From: Ariolimax columbianus
Taxonomy: Eukaryota > Mollusca > Gastropoda > Stylommatophora > Arionidae
Reading direction: 5' to 3'
DNA length: 64,000 nt
NCBI GenBank assembly: GCA_036924085.1
Contig: JAVGWX010000019.1
Location: 10,620,196-10,684,195, forward strand
Part shown: in pieces, positions 47,714 to 58,405 of the stretch
Position numbering within the stretch: the first letter of the stretch is position 1
Layout: each line of letters opens with the position of its first letter
Notes under the pieces: generated by a model
Told to the model about the DNA's origin: nothing
Seen by the model: only the letters and a program-made list of their open reading frames with translations
The model's database searches: none
Made by a program: the position numbers and the translations under genes

Positions 47714-48929
47714 TTGGTTATATTATGTTCTCAATCACTTACAAAAGGGATTATTCCACGGGATTGGAAAGATGCAGGAGTGATCCCCTTATTCAAAAAA
47801 GGCAAAAAATCAGATCCAGCAAATTATAGACCGGTGAGTTTAACGAGCATAGTCTGTAAATTGTTAGAGTCAATAATCAAAGAAAACTTTGTAATGCATT
47901 TAGACAAATTTAATCTAATTAGAAATAGTCAGCATGGGTTTACTAGAGGGAGATCATGCTTAAAAAATCTATTAGAATTCATGGAGGAGGTTACTAAAAT
48001 CATAGATAAAGGGGAGCCAGTGGACGTTATTTATCTAGACTTTGCAAAGGCCTTTGATAGAGTACCTCATCACAGATTATTTCGAAAGTTAAAATCACAT
48101 GGAATAGGTGGGGAAGTTGCCAAATGGATTGCACATTGGGAAGAAGGCAGAGAGTGGGCATAAATAAGGAGTACTCTGAGTGGTGTAAAGTGAAAAGTGG
48201 TGTGCTACAGGGCTCGGTTTTGGACCAATTTTGTTCTTGATATATATAAATGATTTTGACATTGATATGGGATCCATGATTGCAAAATTTGCTGATGGCA
48301 CAAAACTATGCAGTAGTGTCTCATCTAAAGCGGAAGTGGATATATTGATGTCGGATTTTGATAAAATTCGAGAATGGTCTGTAAGCTGGCAAATGGAATT
48401 TAATGTAGATAAATGTACAGTCATCCACATGGGTAGATCCAATATGGAACATAATTACAGAATTGGAGAAAACAATATTAGAAAGATAGATAAGGAAAGG
48501 GACCTAGGGGTTATAATAGATCATACAGGAAAGGTGAGTGAGCAAGTTAAGGTAGCAGTGAAAAAGGCAAATGCAATGTTAGGTATGATAAAAATAAATA
48601 TTAAACATAGGAGCAAAGAAGTGATCGTCAAACTGTATAAAGCTTTAGTTAGACTTAGATTGGAGTACTGTGTACAGGTGTGGAGTCCTTATCATAGAGG
48701 GGATATAAACATGCTGGAAAGAATACAAAATAGAGCGACAAAGATGATAGTGGGATTCCAGAATTACAGTTATGAGGAACGACTCAGAAAAACCGGCCTA
48801 CAGTGTCTCGAAGAGAGAAGAATTCGCGGTGACTTAATACAGTTTTATAAGATGATCAGAGGAATGGATAAATTAGACTATAACAAGTTTTTTAAAAATA
48901 CAGCCACCCACAATAACACGAGGGCATAG
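47714..48929 (+). pseudogene. CR1-like reverse transcriptase, FADG active site
   Basis: Two adjoining frames (47714-48163 and 48231-48929) separated by a frameshift. The first catalytic block (LDFAKAFDRVP) is intact. The second box reads FADG instead of FADD, losing the second aspartate. The remainder is well preserved to LDYNKFF. Non-functional as it stands. It lies in the intron between the 46593 microexon and exon B1. Confidence 0.9.
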
Positions 48930-49124
48930 CTACAATACTGACTAAAGAGAGGTCTATATTGGATATTAGGAAATATTTTTTTTGTCAGAGAGTGGTGTCT
49001 GCTTGGAATGCATTGCCAGGGGAGGTAGTGGAGGCAGGGACAGTTAATGCATTTAAGAATAAACTGGATGCGCATAGCTTTTAGAGCAAGGTGATGTAAA
49101 TGTAACTGGTTGTATACATACTCT

Positions 49125-49525
49125 TAAAACGGCTTATTAGAGCTAGATACATGACCAAATGGGAAACCGAACATACTGGCTACACCATAAACGATGCCTA
49201 TTACCAGCTAAACAGAAGAGAGCAGGTCGTGGTCTTCATACTTCGCACTGGCCACAATAGACTGAGGTACCACCTATTCAACAAATTGAAAATAGGTGGC
49301 ACCGACGAATGCCCGTGTGGTACCGGAAAAATGACCGCTGAGCATTTGCTGCAAAACTGCCCGACATACGAGGATCAGAGAGAGCAGATGTGGCCATCAC
49401 CAGTGGCAACACTAGACAATCTCTTTGGCAGTGTCGACAGCCTCAGGATGACCGCTGCTTTTTTCGAAACAATAATGGTTACTGTCTGACTGCGTACGAA
49501 GAAGAAGAAGAAGAAGAAGAAGAAG
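49125..49525 (+). mobile_element. I/Jockey-like LINE 3' end with (GAA)n tail, inserted in the CR1-like LINE
   Basis: Imperfect target duplication (49113-49124 TATACATACTCT; 49526-49537 TATACCGACTCT). The 112-codon frame at 49151 has ILRTGHNRLRYHLFNKLKIG followed by CPCGTGKMTAEHLLQNCP, the C-terminal knuckle of these elements. Ends GCGTACGAAGAAG(AAG)n. Confidence 0.85.
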
Positions 49526-49679
49526 TATACCGACTCTGCATGGTCTTCTAAACCAGTATAAAGACGTTAAGTTAAGTTAAGTTAAGTTATTTCCCTCGCA
49601 GTCACCACATTGTGCACATCAGGGTTATTATTTTAGCCACCGTAGAACAAAGACATCATGCCGTACTATTGTTTTGAAC

Positions 49680-50060
49680 CAGTGAAAAAATATTTCTTAA
49701 AATTGACTTTGAGAAAATAGTTCTTAGGTTTGACTTTAAGAAAATAGTTTTCAGGTTTGACTTTGAGAAAATAGTTTTCAGGTTTGACTTTGAGAAAATA
49801 GTTTTCAGTTTTGACTTTGAGAAAATAGTTTTCAGGTTTGATTTTGAGAAAATAATTTTCAGGTTTAATTTTGAGAAAATAGTTTTCAGGTTTGATTTTG
49901 AGAAAATAGTTTTCAGGTTTGAGTTTGAGAAAATAGTTTTCAGGTTTGACTTTGAGAAAACAGTTGTCAGATTTGATTTTGAGAAAATAGTTTTCAGGTT
50001 TGACTGAGAAAATAGTTTTCAGGTTTGATTTTCAGAAAATAGTTCTTAAGTTGGACATTG
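49680..50060. repeat. 27-bp tandem array upstream of exon B1
   Basis: About 14 copies of GAAAATAGTTTTCAGGTTTG plus ACTTTGA. A related but longer-period array precedes exon B2, so the array predates the exon duplication. Confidence 0.95.
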
Positions 50061-50130
50061 CGAATAAATGAAAGCTTAGACTTCGAGAAAATGATCAAAT
50101 ATGTATAACTGAAATAGTTCAGGTTGTCCA

Positions 50131-50134
50131 ATTG

Positions 50135-50197
<63 letters not shown>

Positions 50198-50213
50198 GCT
50201 CTCTTTGTTTAAG
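50131..50213 (+). promoter_or_regulatory. (CT)n microsatellite forming the polypyrimidine tract of exon B1
   Basis: About 70 bp of nearly pure CT, followed by TTTGTTTAAG at the exon boundary. The paralogous acceptor of exon B2 has only a short ordinary tract (CCCCTTTCTCC), so the dinucleotide expansion is specific to B1. Confidence 0.8.
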
Positions 50214-50315
50214 GATGTCAACTGGGCAGCACTGATTGCAGATGGAACCAAAACAATTAATGATTTGATCGACTTGGGCAACGAAATTGGTGAGCTCGTG
50301 AATAAAGTAGGAAAA
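50214..50315 (+). CDS. Helix exon B1 (34 codons)
   Basis: 102 bp between TTTAAG and GTAAGT, phase 0. It starts DVNWAALIADG, then alternates hydrophobic and polar residues (INDLIDLG, GELVNKVGK), giving a well-formed amphipathic helix. It lacks the REVQ end of A-type exons. Instead it stops at VGK, and the next microexon (56058) would supply the matching four residues. Exon B2 at 57867 is a paralogue differing at 11 replacement and 3 silent codons. The amphipathic N-terminal-helix look is shared by some secreted pore-forming and antimicrobial proteins, but I cannot assign a family from this alone. Confidence 0.7.
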
Positions 50316-50325
50316 GTAAGTATAA

Positions 50326-52110
50326 CATAATCCATCTCTTGTCTTCCTCTCTCGTCATGTGAAGCTATCACTTACCAGAAGCCCATAATCCATCTCCTCT
50401 TGTCTTTCTCTCTCGTCATGTGAAGCTATCACTTACCAGAAGCCCATAATCCATCTCCTCTTGTCTTTCTCTCTCGTCATATGAAGCTATCACTTACCAG
50501 AAGCCCATAATCCATATCTTGTCTTTCTCTCTCGTCATATGAAGCTATCACTTACCAGAAGCCCATAATCCATATCTTGTCTTTCTCTCTCGTCATATGA
50601 AGCTATCACTTACCAGAAGCCCATAATCCATATCTTGTCTTTCTCTCTCGTCATGTGAAGCTATCACTTACCAGAAGCCCATAATCCATCTCTTGTCTTT
50701 CTCTCTCGTCATATGAAGCTATCACTTACCAGAAGCCCATAATCCATCTCTTGTCTTTCTCTCTCGTCATATGAAGCTATCACTTACCAGAAGCCCATAA
50801 TCCATATCCTCTTGTCTTTCTCTCTCGTCATGTGAAGCTATCACTTACCAGAAGCCCATAATCCATCTCCTCTTGTCTTTCTCTCTCGTCATGTGAAGCT
50901 ATCACTTACCAGAAGCCCATAATCCATCTCTTGTCTTTCTCTCTCGTCATGTGAAGCTATCACTTACCAGAAGCCCATAATCCATCTCTTGTCTTTCTCT
51001 CTCGTCATGTGAAGCTATCACTTACCAGAAGCCCATAATCCATATCCTCTTGTCTTTCTCTCTCGTCATGTGAAGCTATCACTTACCAGAAGCCCATAAT
51101 CCATATCCTCTTGTCTTTCTCTCTCGTCATGTGAAGCTATCACTTACCAGAAGCCCATAATCCATCTCTTGTCTTCCTCTCTCGTCATATGAAGCTATCA
51201 CTTACCAGAAGCCCATAATCCATCTCTTGTCTTTCTCTCTCGTCATGTGAAGCTATCACTTACCAGAAGCCCATAATCCATCTCCTCTTGTCTTTCTCTC
51301 TCGTCATGTGAAGCTATCACTTACCAGAAGCCCATAATCCATATCCTCTTGTCTTTCTCTCTCGTCATATGAAGCTATCACTTACCAGAAGCCCATAATC
51401 CATCTCTTGTCTTTCTCTCTCGTCATGTGAAGCTATCACTTACCAGAAGCCCATAATCCATCTCTTGTCTTTCTCTCTCGTCATGTGAAGCTATCACTTA
51501 CCAGAAGCCCATAATCCATCTCTTGTCTTTCTCTCTCGTCATGTGAAGCTATCACTTACCAGAAGCCCATAATCCATCTCTTGTCTTTCTCTCTCGTCAT
51601 ATGAAGCTATCACTTACCAGAAGCCCATAATCCATCTCTTGTCTTTCTCTCTCGTCATATGAAGCTATCACTTACCAGAAGCCCATAATCCATATCCTCT
51701 TGTCTTTCTCTCTCGTCATGTGAAGCTATCACTTACCAGAAGCCCATAATCCATCTCCTCTTGTCTTTCTCTCTCGTCATGTGAAGCTATCACTTACCAG
51801 AAGCCCATAATCCATCTCTTGTCTTTCTCTCTCGTCATATGAAGCTATCACTTACCAGAAGCCCATGATCCATCTCTTGTCTTTCTCTCTCGTCATATGA
51901 AGCTATCACTTACCAGAAGCCCATAATCCATCTCCTCTTGTCTTCCTCTCTCGTCAAATAAAGCTCTCACTTACCAGAAGCCCATAATCCATATATCCTC
52001 TTGTCTTTCTCTCTCGTCATATGAAGCTATCACTTACCAGAAGCCCATAATCCATCTCTTGTCTTTCTCTCTCGTCAAATAAAGCTCTCACTTACCAGAA
52101 GCCCACATGA
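50326..52110. repeat. 58-61 bp tandem array right after exon B1, about 30 copies
   Basis: Unit TCCATCTCTTGTCTTTCTCT plus CTCGTCATGTGAAGCTATCA and CTTACCAGAAGCCCATAA, with a 3-bp insertion (CTCCTCTTG) in some. It begins about 10 bp after the exon B1 donor. Each unit includes a pyrimidine tract followed by AG dinucleotides. Confidence 0.97.
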
Positions 52111-52464
52111 GGGGATTTTACGCCGGGATGGGAAGCATCCAATGAATATGTGCTTGTTAGAAATCGAATAGCTAGTCGTTCCAGTGCGCCAAACAAACCA
52201 TCGAGACCATTGAGATGTTTTCGGTGTGATTATGTGAAGGCATCTGAGAAAAGGGACCTGTTTGTTTGTTTGTTTGCATTTGATACGTATTTTTGCTGCC
52301 CGTTTCAAGGTAATGGTTTATGCATGGTGTTTGTCATTCTGTGACAATTACTGTTGAATAGGACTTATCATACAATTGAATATCTGCTAATTACTGTGTG
52401 TTTACAGCGGAGGGGTCAGTGTCTACGTGCATCGGGTTTGGATGGAAATGTCTGATGTATGTAG

Positions 52465-53437
52465 TATAGTAGTAGTAGTAGCAGTTGTGGCTGTATTAGT
52501 TGTAGTAGTAGTAGATGTAGTAGTAGTAGTAGAAGATGTAGTAGTAATAGTAGTTGTTGTAGTAGAAATTCTAATATTAGTAGCTGCAGTAGTAGTAGCA
52601 GTAGTTCTTAGTCGACCTGTACTTCCACAGAAGCGCATGCCCATGTGCAGGTCCCAGCCTTGGTATGAAATGGATGTAGCCGGGAGAAGGGTTTCTTGCT
52701 TAGCGGGCTACGCTCTAGCAGCTTAATACTCCACTGCGTTGCGACAATCGCTTACAGAGGGTGGTTAACTGATGTGCGAAGACATCTCAATAGACTCAAG
52801 CACCAGAGTAAAGTAGACCCGCAGCCTGTTAGACGCCATCTATGCTGCTCTAAACAAACCATCCAACCATGACCTGTGTTATGCTATGTCACACATTTAG
52901 TCGCCTGTTACGACATACTCTCGGTGCGGCAGTGGTGCTATTCTTGTCCTTGTCATATTAGCAGTAGTAGTAGTAATTGTAGCAATAGTTGTAGTAGTAG
53001 TTATTGTATCAGTAGTTGTAGTAGTAGTAATGGGGTAGTTGTAGTGGTAGTATGTGTAGTAGTAGTAGCTGTTGTAGTAGTTGTAGTAGTAGTAGTAGTT
53101 GTAAAAGTATTAGTAGTAGTAGTATGTGTAATAGTAGTAGCTGTTGTAGTAGTAGTAGTAGTAGTAGTAGTAATAGTACTAGTAGTAATATGTGTAGTAG
53201 TAGTAGTAGTAGTAATAGTAATATGTGTAGTAGTAGTAGCTGTTGTAGTAGTAGTAGTAGTAATAGTAATAGTAGTAGTAGTAGTATGTGTAGTAGTAGT
53301 AGCTGTTGTAGTAGTAGTAGTAGTAGTAGTAATAGTAATAGTAGTAGTAGTATGTGTAGTAGTAGTAGCTGTTGTAGTAGTAGTAGTATGTGTAGTAGTA
53401 GTAGCTGTTGTAGTAGTTGTAGTAGTAGTAGTAGCCT
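52465..53437. repeat. (TAG)n-rich array split by a family-4 retroposon
   Basis: 52465-52606 and 52960-53437 are GTA/TAG-rich with TGT and AAT interruptions. Valine- or serine-rich frames here are artefacts of the triplet. Confidence 0.95.
52607..52959 (+). mobile_element. Family-4 retroposon inserted in a (TAG)n array
   Basis: The head runs TCGACCTGTACTTCCACAG to TTCTTGTCCTTGTCATA. Both sides carry TAGCAGTAGT, consistent with a target duplication but ambiguous inside a TAG repeat. Confidence 0.85.
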
Positions 53438-53469
53438 CTTTAAGCGTGACTGACTACTGGGTGAGGAAA

Positions 53470-53700
53470 TCTTACAAGGGTAACTTTCTGCTCATATTTG
53501 GGTTTCCCTTTTCTTTGCGGCGATGTATTTTCAAATCTCCGCCTTGCAAGAGCTTCCTTTAGCTCAGTCTCAGGTGGTGCTTCAGAGCATATCTCCGCAG
53601 CTCGTCCTCCCAGGATATTAGATCCATGTCCAGTGTCATCATGCTCCGCTTGTACACCTCTTTGAATCTCAGCTGTGGTCGGCTGACAGAGTAACAGATT
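53470..53700 (-). pseudogene. RTE-like LINE C-terminal scrap
   Basis: The minus translation (second frame) reads RPQLRFKEVYKRSMMTLDMD, typical of the 'RPQLRYKDVCKRDM' region of these LINEs, followed by a stop in the C-terminal tail. Confidence 0.65.
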
Positions 53701-55120
53701 ATCTTCCTTAGACTTAGACACCACTAATTTACTTCCCCTCTCCCAGTCCAGAAGTCTGACTGAAATTCAACAATAACAATTCTTAGAGTACAAAATATGA
53801 ATGTATATTATATAAAAATAAGATGATTACATACAAATATTTTGCTAGGCTAACGTTATTTAGTACTGTACTAATAGTCGGGATAAAGTAGGAAGAGGGG
53901 GGAGGAGGAGGTTGGGGGGGGGGGGAGTGCAAATAACACAGATACTTTCCCCGTTGCAATTTTACCCTAGAGTCTATCCTTAGTCATTTTAGTTAATTGT
54001 TTTTTGCTAACACATCCTATCTATTCCAAAGGGCTAATGCTAATGGTTTGTTTTCTTGTTCCGTGTTTCTTGTAGCGTAAGGGAATTCTGATTATTTTGG
54101 GGTCTCGTCTTCAACTCCCAAAATTTGTCACAATTACTGGATGATAGTGGATCTCAAGTCTTAGTGCAAAACCTTTCATACAGTTGTTTTTATATTGCGT
54201 TTCTCAGGTCAAAGCTGACTTCTGATACAGCGGTCATTTGCAACAGCCACAGCTTCATGTCTAGGGAAAAAATACGTTTCTTTAAGACTTCTCACAGGCA
54301 ATAATCTCTTTAAGACTTTAGAGTTAACATTTGTAGGGTAATGACTCTAAGGTAAAGCTACCCTCGGTTTACGTGCCTTGGCAAATACGTTTTTCTTCCT
54401 CGCTGACCACTGTCCGACATCACAAACAAATGCTTGCTCTTGAAGTCCAATATCGGTTTGCACTGTCAAGAGTTCGTCTAATATTTCCGTCTTTGATTGA
54501 AACAATCGGTACAACGTATCACATGCCACACATGCTGTTTCTCTCGCAAAGATGATTCTAATCTCTCATTTAGTACTTTAAAAGCGCTCCATAAGTCCCT
54601 TCCCAATTTATCAGCAGCTAGGCTTGATTCCAATTATGTACACATTGTATGGCTCACTCGTGACCTGCTCCAATAATGTTTCATATCCAGTTCCTAGGTT
54701 TAACCTCCAGCTCCCCTCTTCTACAAAGTAATAACCCCCAGCCCTAATCAACGGTTGACGTGGACAATCAACAGCCCTATCCTCAACGTGGAACTAGTGG
54801 TCAGCTTGGCAAATGATTCTCTAGTCTGACACTTACTGTTGACCACTCCGACTCCGTTAAAGGCTGGCCTCATCCTTCCTTACCAAGTACCAGGTTGACC
54901 GCAGTAGTTGTAAAATAATTAACGGTTATTATTAGCTAAATTGTTTAAGTCAACGTGAATCTGACCTCGTTCTAATAATAAAACTAACTCAGGCTTTAAA
55001 TTTTCTAATGTCCTAGGTTCTGAACAAAAACCGTTACACTTAGTTTTAATTCTTGTAACAGTGTTCCGAACTTATGTGCCACATCACTCTCCAAGAGTGA
55101 TCCCCTTCCGGTAATCCCCA
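53701..55120. other. No recognised feature
   Basis: Intronic, AT-rich. A short poly-G run near 53916-53927 and no gene. Confidence 0.4.
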
Positions 55121-55274
55121 ATTGATCTATGACTATCCATATTATCTAATGCCACTTATGTTCCCTAACTCTGGGGACGCTTGACTCTTGGTACCCATTG
55201 ACCTATGACGATCCATATTACCTAATGCCACTTCTGTTCCCTAACTCTGGGGACGCTTGACTCTTGGTAGCCAT
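55121..55274. repeat. 76-bp tandem duplication
   Basis: Two copies of a unit containing AATGCCACTTATGTTCCCTA and GGGGACGCTTGACTCTTGGT. Confidence 0.9.
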
Positions 55275-55342
55275 TGATTCTGACTGTCACAGCTGTTAGT
55301 GTGCCATCCGCCACATGGTCATTAGAGAATATCTTTGGGAAT

Positions 55343-55562
55343 GCGAACAACTACTATGAGACACACATTTTGAAGTCATCGTAGTCTAACTGCTATGAGA
55401 CAAACATTTTGAAGTCATCGTAGTCTAACTACTATGAGACAAACATTTTGAAGTCATCGTAGTCTAACTACTATGAGACAAACATTTTGAAGTCATCGTA
55501 GTCTAACTACTATGAGACAGACATTTTGAAGTCATCGTAGTCTAACTACTATGAGACAAACA
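55343..55562. repeat. 39-bp tandem array
   Basis: About 5.5 copies of ACATTTTGAAGTCATCGTAG plus TCTAACTACTATGAGACAA. Confidence 0.95.
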
Positions 55563-56057
55563 TTTACTTTACTTAGCTTCTTTTCAGTTAAACGTGGTAA
55601 TGGATCTTGTGCTAAAACCCCCGAACCTGGAGAACATACATAGTGGCAGTTTTTAAATCTAACCCCTACCAGAACGTGCAGGTCCTGATTTGTTGAACCT
55701 TCAGGAGTGAAGGTCCCGCTGGAATACCTCTGGGGGTGGTCGAGGTATTGAAGCTGCCACAAGAAACATTTGTTTATGACAACGACCATACAAACAACAA
55801 TTTATCTACCTAATAGTTTGCAGAATATCAATTCTTTCACACGTTCCTTAGTTGAAACTATGACTGTTCATTGCTTGTCTACCTTTGACACAATCATCTA
55901 AGGACATTTGTCTACCTTCAACAGAATCAGTTAATGGCTAGATGGTCTAATACTTGACGATAATAATGATAAAAAGTAATTTACTTTTAAAATGAGTTAT
56001 GGTGATTTATTTTCGAATGCATCTCACATTAACATATTTCTGTACATTTTATTTCAG

Positions 56058-56069
56058 AGGGAAGTTGAG
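56058..56069 (+). CDS. 12-bp microexon (REVE), second copy
   Basis: Acceptor TTTTATTTCAG and donor GTAAGT, phase 0. Encodes the same four residues as 46593 with two silent differences. It would follow helix exon B1 and complete its VGK-REVE junction. The downstream intron parallels that of 46593. Confidence 0.55.
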
Positions 56070-56589
56070 GTAAGTGAATTTGTGTTTTTGTTAAGCGATT
56101 ATAACAAATTACGGAATTATACTGAGATGTTACGCCCATATATCGTTAAACGCGACTAATTAGGGTTATGCATGGCGCTGGCAACCTCACCTTATGCCAC
56201 AAGAGTCGTACCACTTTATGCAAGCTGGAACAGACCAATAGTAAAATTACACAACTTAAAACACACACATGCACATACACCCCTTATAAGGACTAAACGA
56301 AGAAACTAGGCCATACAATCATTTTTTCCGTTATGACATTAGTAAAACAACGTGTGTGGTTGAAAGTTCTGTGCACTTGGTGGGGGAATGGCAGCGCTGT
56401 AAAACAAACAGACAAACAAATTAGAAACAGTTCAATGAATCACTTCACACTTTATCTCTGACAGCAGTGTATGCTATGGGGGCTAACGTCATTTACTGTT
56501 ACATAAACACAAATAATTATGTGGTTTTGGAAAACAGTAAACCGAAAGAAAAGGAAACAAATATATAAAACAATGATTGGGTTTGACTT

Positions 56590-57830
56590 CTAAAAAAAAA
56601 AACACAACTATTAGCATAGACATTGGGAAAATAGTTCTTAGGTTTGATTTAGAAAAAAATTAATATTAAAGGTTTAGCACTGAGAAAATAGTTCTTAGGT
56701 TTGATTTATAAAAAATTAATATTATAGGTTTAGCACTGAGAAAATAGTTCTTAGGTTTGATTTAGAAAAAAATTAATATTAAAGGTTTAGCACTGAGAAA
56801 ATAGTTCTTAGGTTTGATTTTGAGAAAATAATTGGATAGGTTTAGCATTGAGAAAATAGTTCTTAGGTTTGATTTAGAAAAAATTAATATTATAGGTTTA
56901 GCACTGAGAAAATAGTTCTTAGGTTTGGTTTAGAGAAAATAATTTGATAGGTTTAGCATTGAGAAAATAGTTCTTAGGTTTGATTTAGAAAAAATTAAAA
57001 TTATAGGTTTAGCACTGAGAAAATAGTTCTTGGGTTTGATTTAGAAAAAAATTAATATTAAAGGTTTAGTACTGAGAAAATAGTTCTTAGGTTTGATTTT
57101 GAGAAAATAATTTGATAGGTTTAGCATTGAGAAAATAGTTCTTAGGTTTGATTTAGAAAAAAATTATATTATAGGTTTAGCACTGAGAAAATAGTTCTTA
57201 GGAGGTTTGATTTAGAGAAAATAATTTTATAGGTTTAGCATTGATAAAATAGTTCTTAGGTTTGATTTTGAGAAAATAATTTTATAGGTTTAGCATTGAG
57301 AAAATAGTTCTTAAATTTGACATAGAGAAAATAGTTCTTAAGTTCTATTTTGAGAACATAGTTCTTAGGTTTTATTTTGAGAAAATAGTTCTTATGTTTG
57401 ACTTTGACACAATAGTCTTTACGTCTGATTTGAGAAAATAGTTTTTAGGTTTGATTTTGAGAAAATTGTTCTTAAGTTTGACATTGAGAAAATAGTTCTT
57501 AGGTTTGTCATTGAAAAAAAAGATCTTTGATTTGATTTTGAGAAAATAGTTCTTAAGTTAGACTTTGAAAAAATTGTTTTTAGGTTCGACATTGAGAAAC
57601 TAGTTCTTGGGTTCGACATTGAGAAAAAGTTCTTAGGCTCGACTTTTAGAAAAAAGTTGTAATTTAGACTTTGAGAAAATAGATCTTAGGTTTGACTTTG
57701 AGAAAATAGTTCTTAGGTTCGACACAGAAAATAGTGCTTAAGTTAGACTTTGAGAAAATAGTTCTTAAGTTAGACTTTGAAAAAATAGTTCTTAGGTCTT
57801 ATTTTGAGAAAATAATACTTGTAATTGAAA
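56590..57830. repeat. Composite 27/58-bp tandem array upstream of exon B2
   Basis: Core GAGAAAATAGTTCTTAGGTT alternates with TTAATATTATAGGTTTAGCA, giving units of about 54-58 bp, reverting to about 27 bp after 57300. It shares its core with the B1 array at 49680. Confidence 0.93.
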
Positions 57831-57866
57831 AAAGTTCAGACTGTCCCCTTTCTCCTTATGTTTAAG

Positions 57867-57968
57867 GATACCAACTGGGCAGCACTTATTGCAGATGGAG
57901 CCAAAGCAGTTAATGATGTGATAGACTTGGCCCATAAAGTTGGTGACCTCGTGAATGCGGTAGGGAAA
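57867..57968 (+). CDS. Helix exon B2 (34 codons)
   Basis: 102 bp between ATGTTTAAG and GTAAGT, phase 0. Starts DTNWAALIADG and ends NAVGK. Hydrophobic positions recur every 3-4 residues (VNDVIDLA, GDLVNAVGK), as in B1. 23 of 34 residues match B1. Of 14 differing codons, 11 change the residue. No in-frame stop follows before the donor, so at least one more exon must lie beyond. None was found in the rest of this window, where a LINE and rDNA-like sequence intervene. The gene's 3' end may be outside the window or lost. Confidence 0.7.
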
Positions 57969-58014
57969 GTAAGTACTAATTCCTGTTTATGTCAACATTA
58001 CCAGATCACTTAGT

Positions 58015-58405
58015 AAAACCTTGCTCCACCTTATCAGAACCTTGCTTCAACTCATCAGAACGTTGCTTCAACTCATCAGAACGTTGCTTCAACTTAGCAG
58101 AACCTTGCTTCAACTTAGCAAAATCTTGCTTCAATTCATCAAAACCTTGCTCCAACTTAGCAGAATCTTGCTTCAACTGATCAGAACCTTGCTTCAACTC
58201 ATCAGAACCTTGCTTCAACTTAGCAAAATCTTGCTTCAATTCATCAAAACCTTGCTCCAACTTAGCAGAACCTTGCTTCAACTTAGCAAAATCTTGCTTC
58301 AATTCATCAAAACCTTGCTCCAACTTAGCAGAATCTTGCTTCAACTGATCAGAACCTTGTTTCAACTCAGCAGAACCTTGCTTCAACTCAGCATAACCTT
58401 ACTGC
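58015..58405. repeat. 21-bp tandem array right after exon B2
   Basis: About 18 copies of CTTGCTTCAACTCATCAGAA plus C and variants. The period is seven codons, so long frames with heptad-like text appear on both strands. Occupies the same position relative to B2 as the unrelated 58-bp array does to B1. Confidence 0.95.

Larger units (their letters stand above)
47085..49590 (+). mobile_element. CR1-like LINE, near-complete ORF2 C-terminal two-thirds
   Basis: Pre-RT region (VPCREVNPKRKKWITR) at 47100-47350, RT starting 47.5 kb with RDWKDAGVIPLFKKG, NYRPVSLTSIVCKLLE, VIYLDFAKAFDRVPHH, then AKFADGTKL at about 48276-48302, RDLGVIIDHTGK, and LVRLRLEYCVQVWSPYHRGD. Frameshifts and stops occur near 47347, 47617, 47694 and 48163. 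The 3' end carries a GTTAA repeat near 49566-49588, interrupted at 49125-49525 by another LINE tail. Confidence 0.9.

Noticed and set aside
52876..53562. Poly-valine / poly-serine frames
   Set aside because: By-products of the TAG triplet array.
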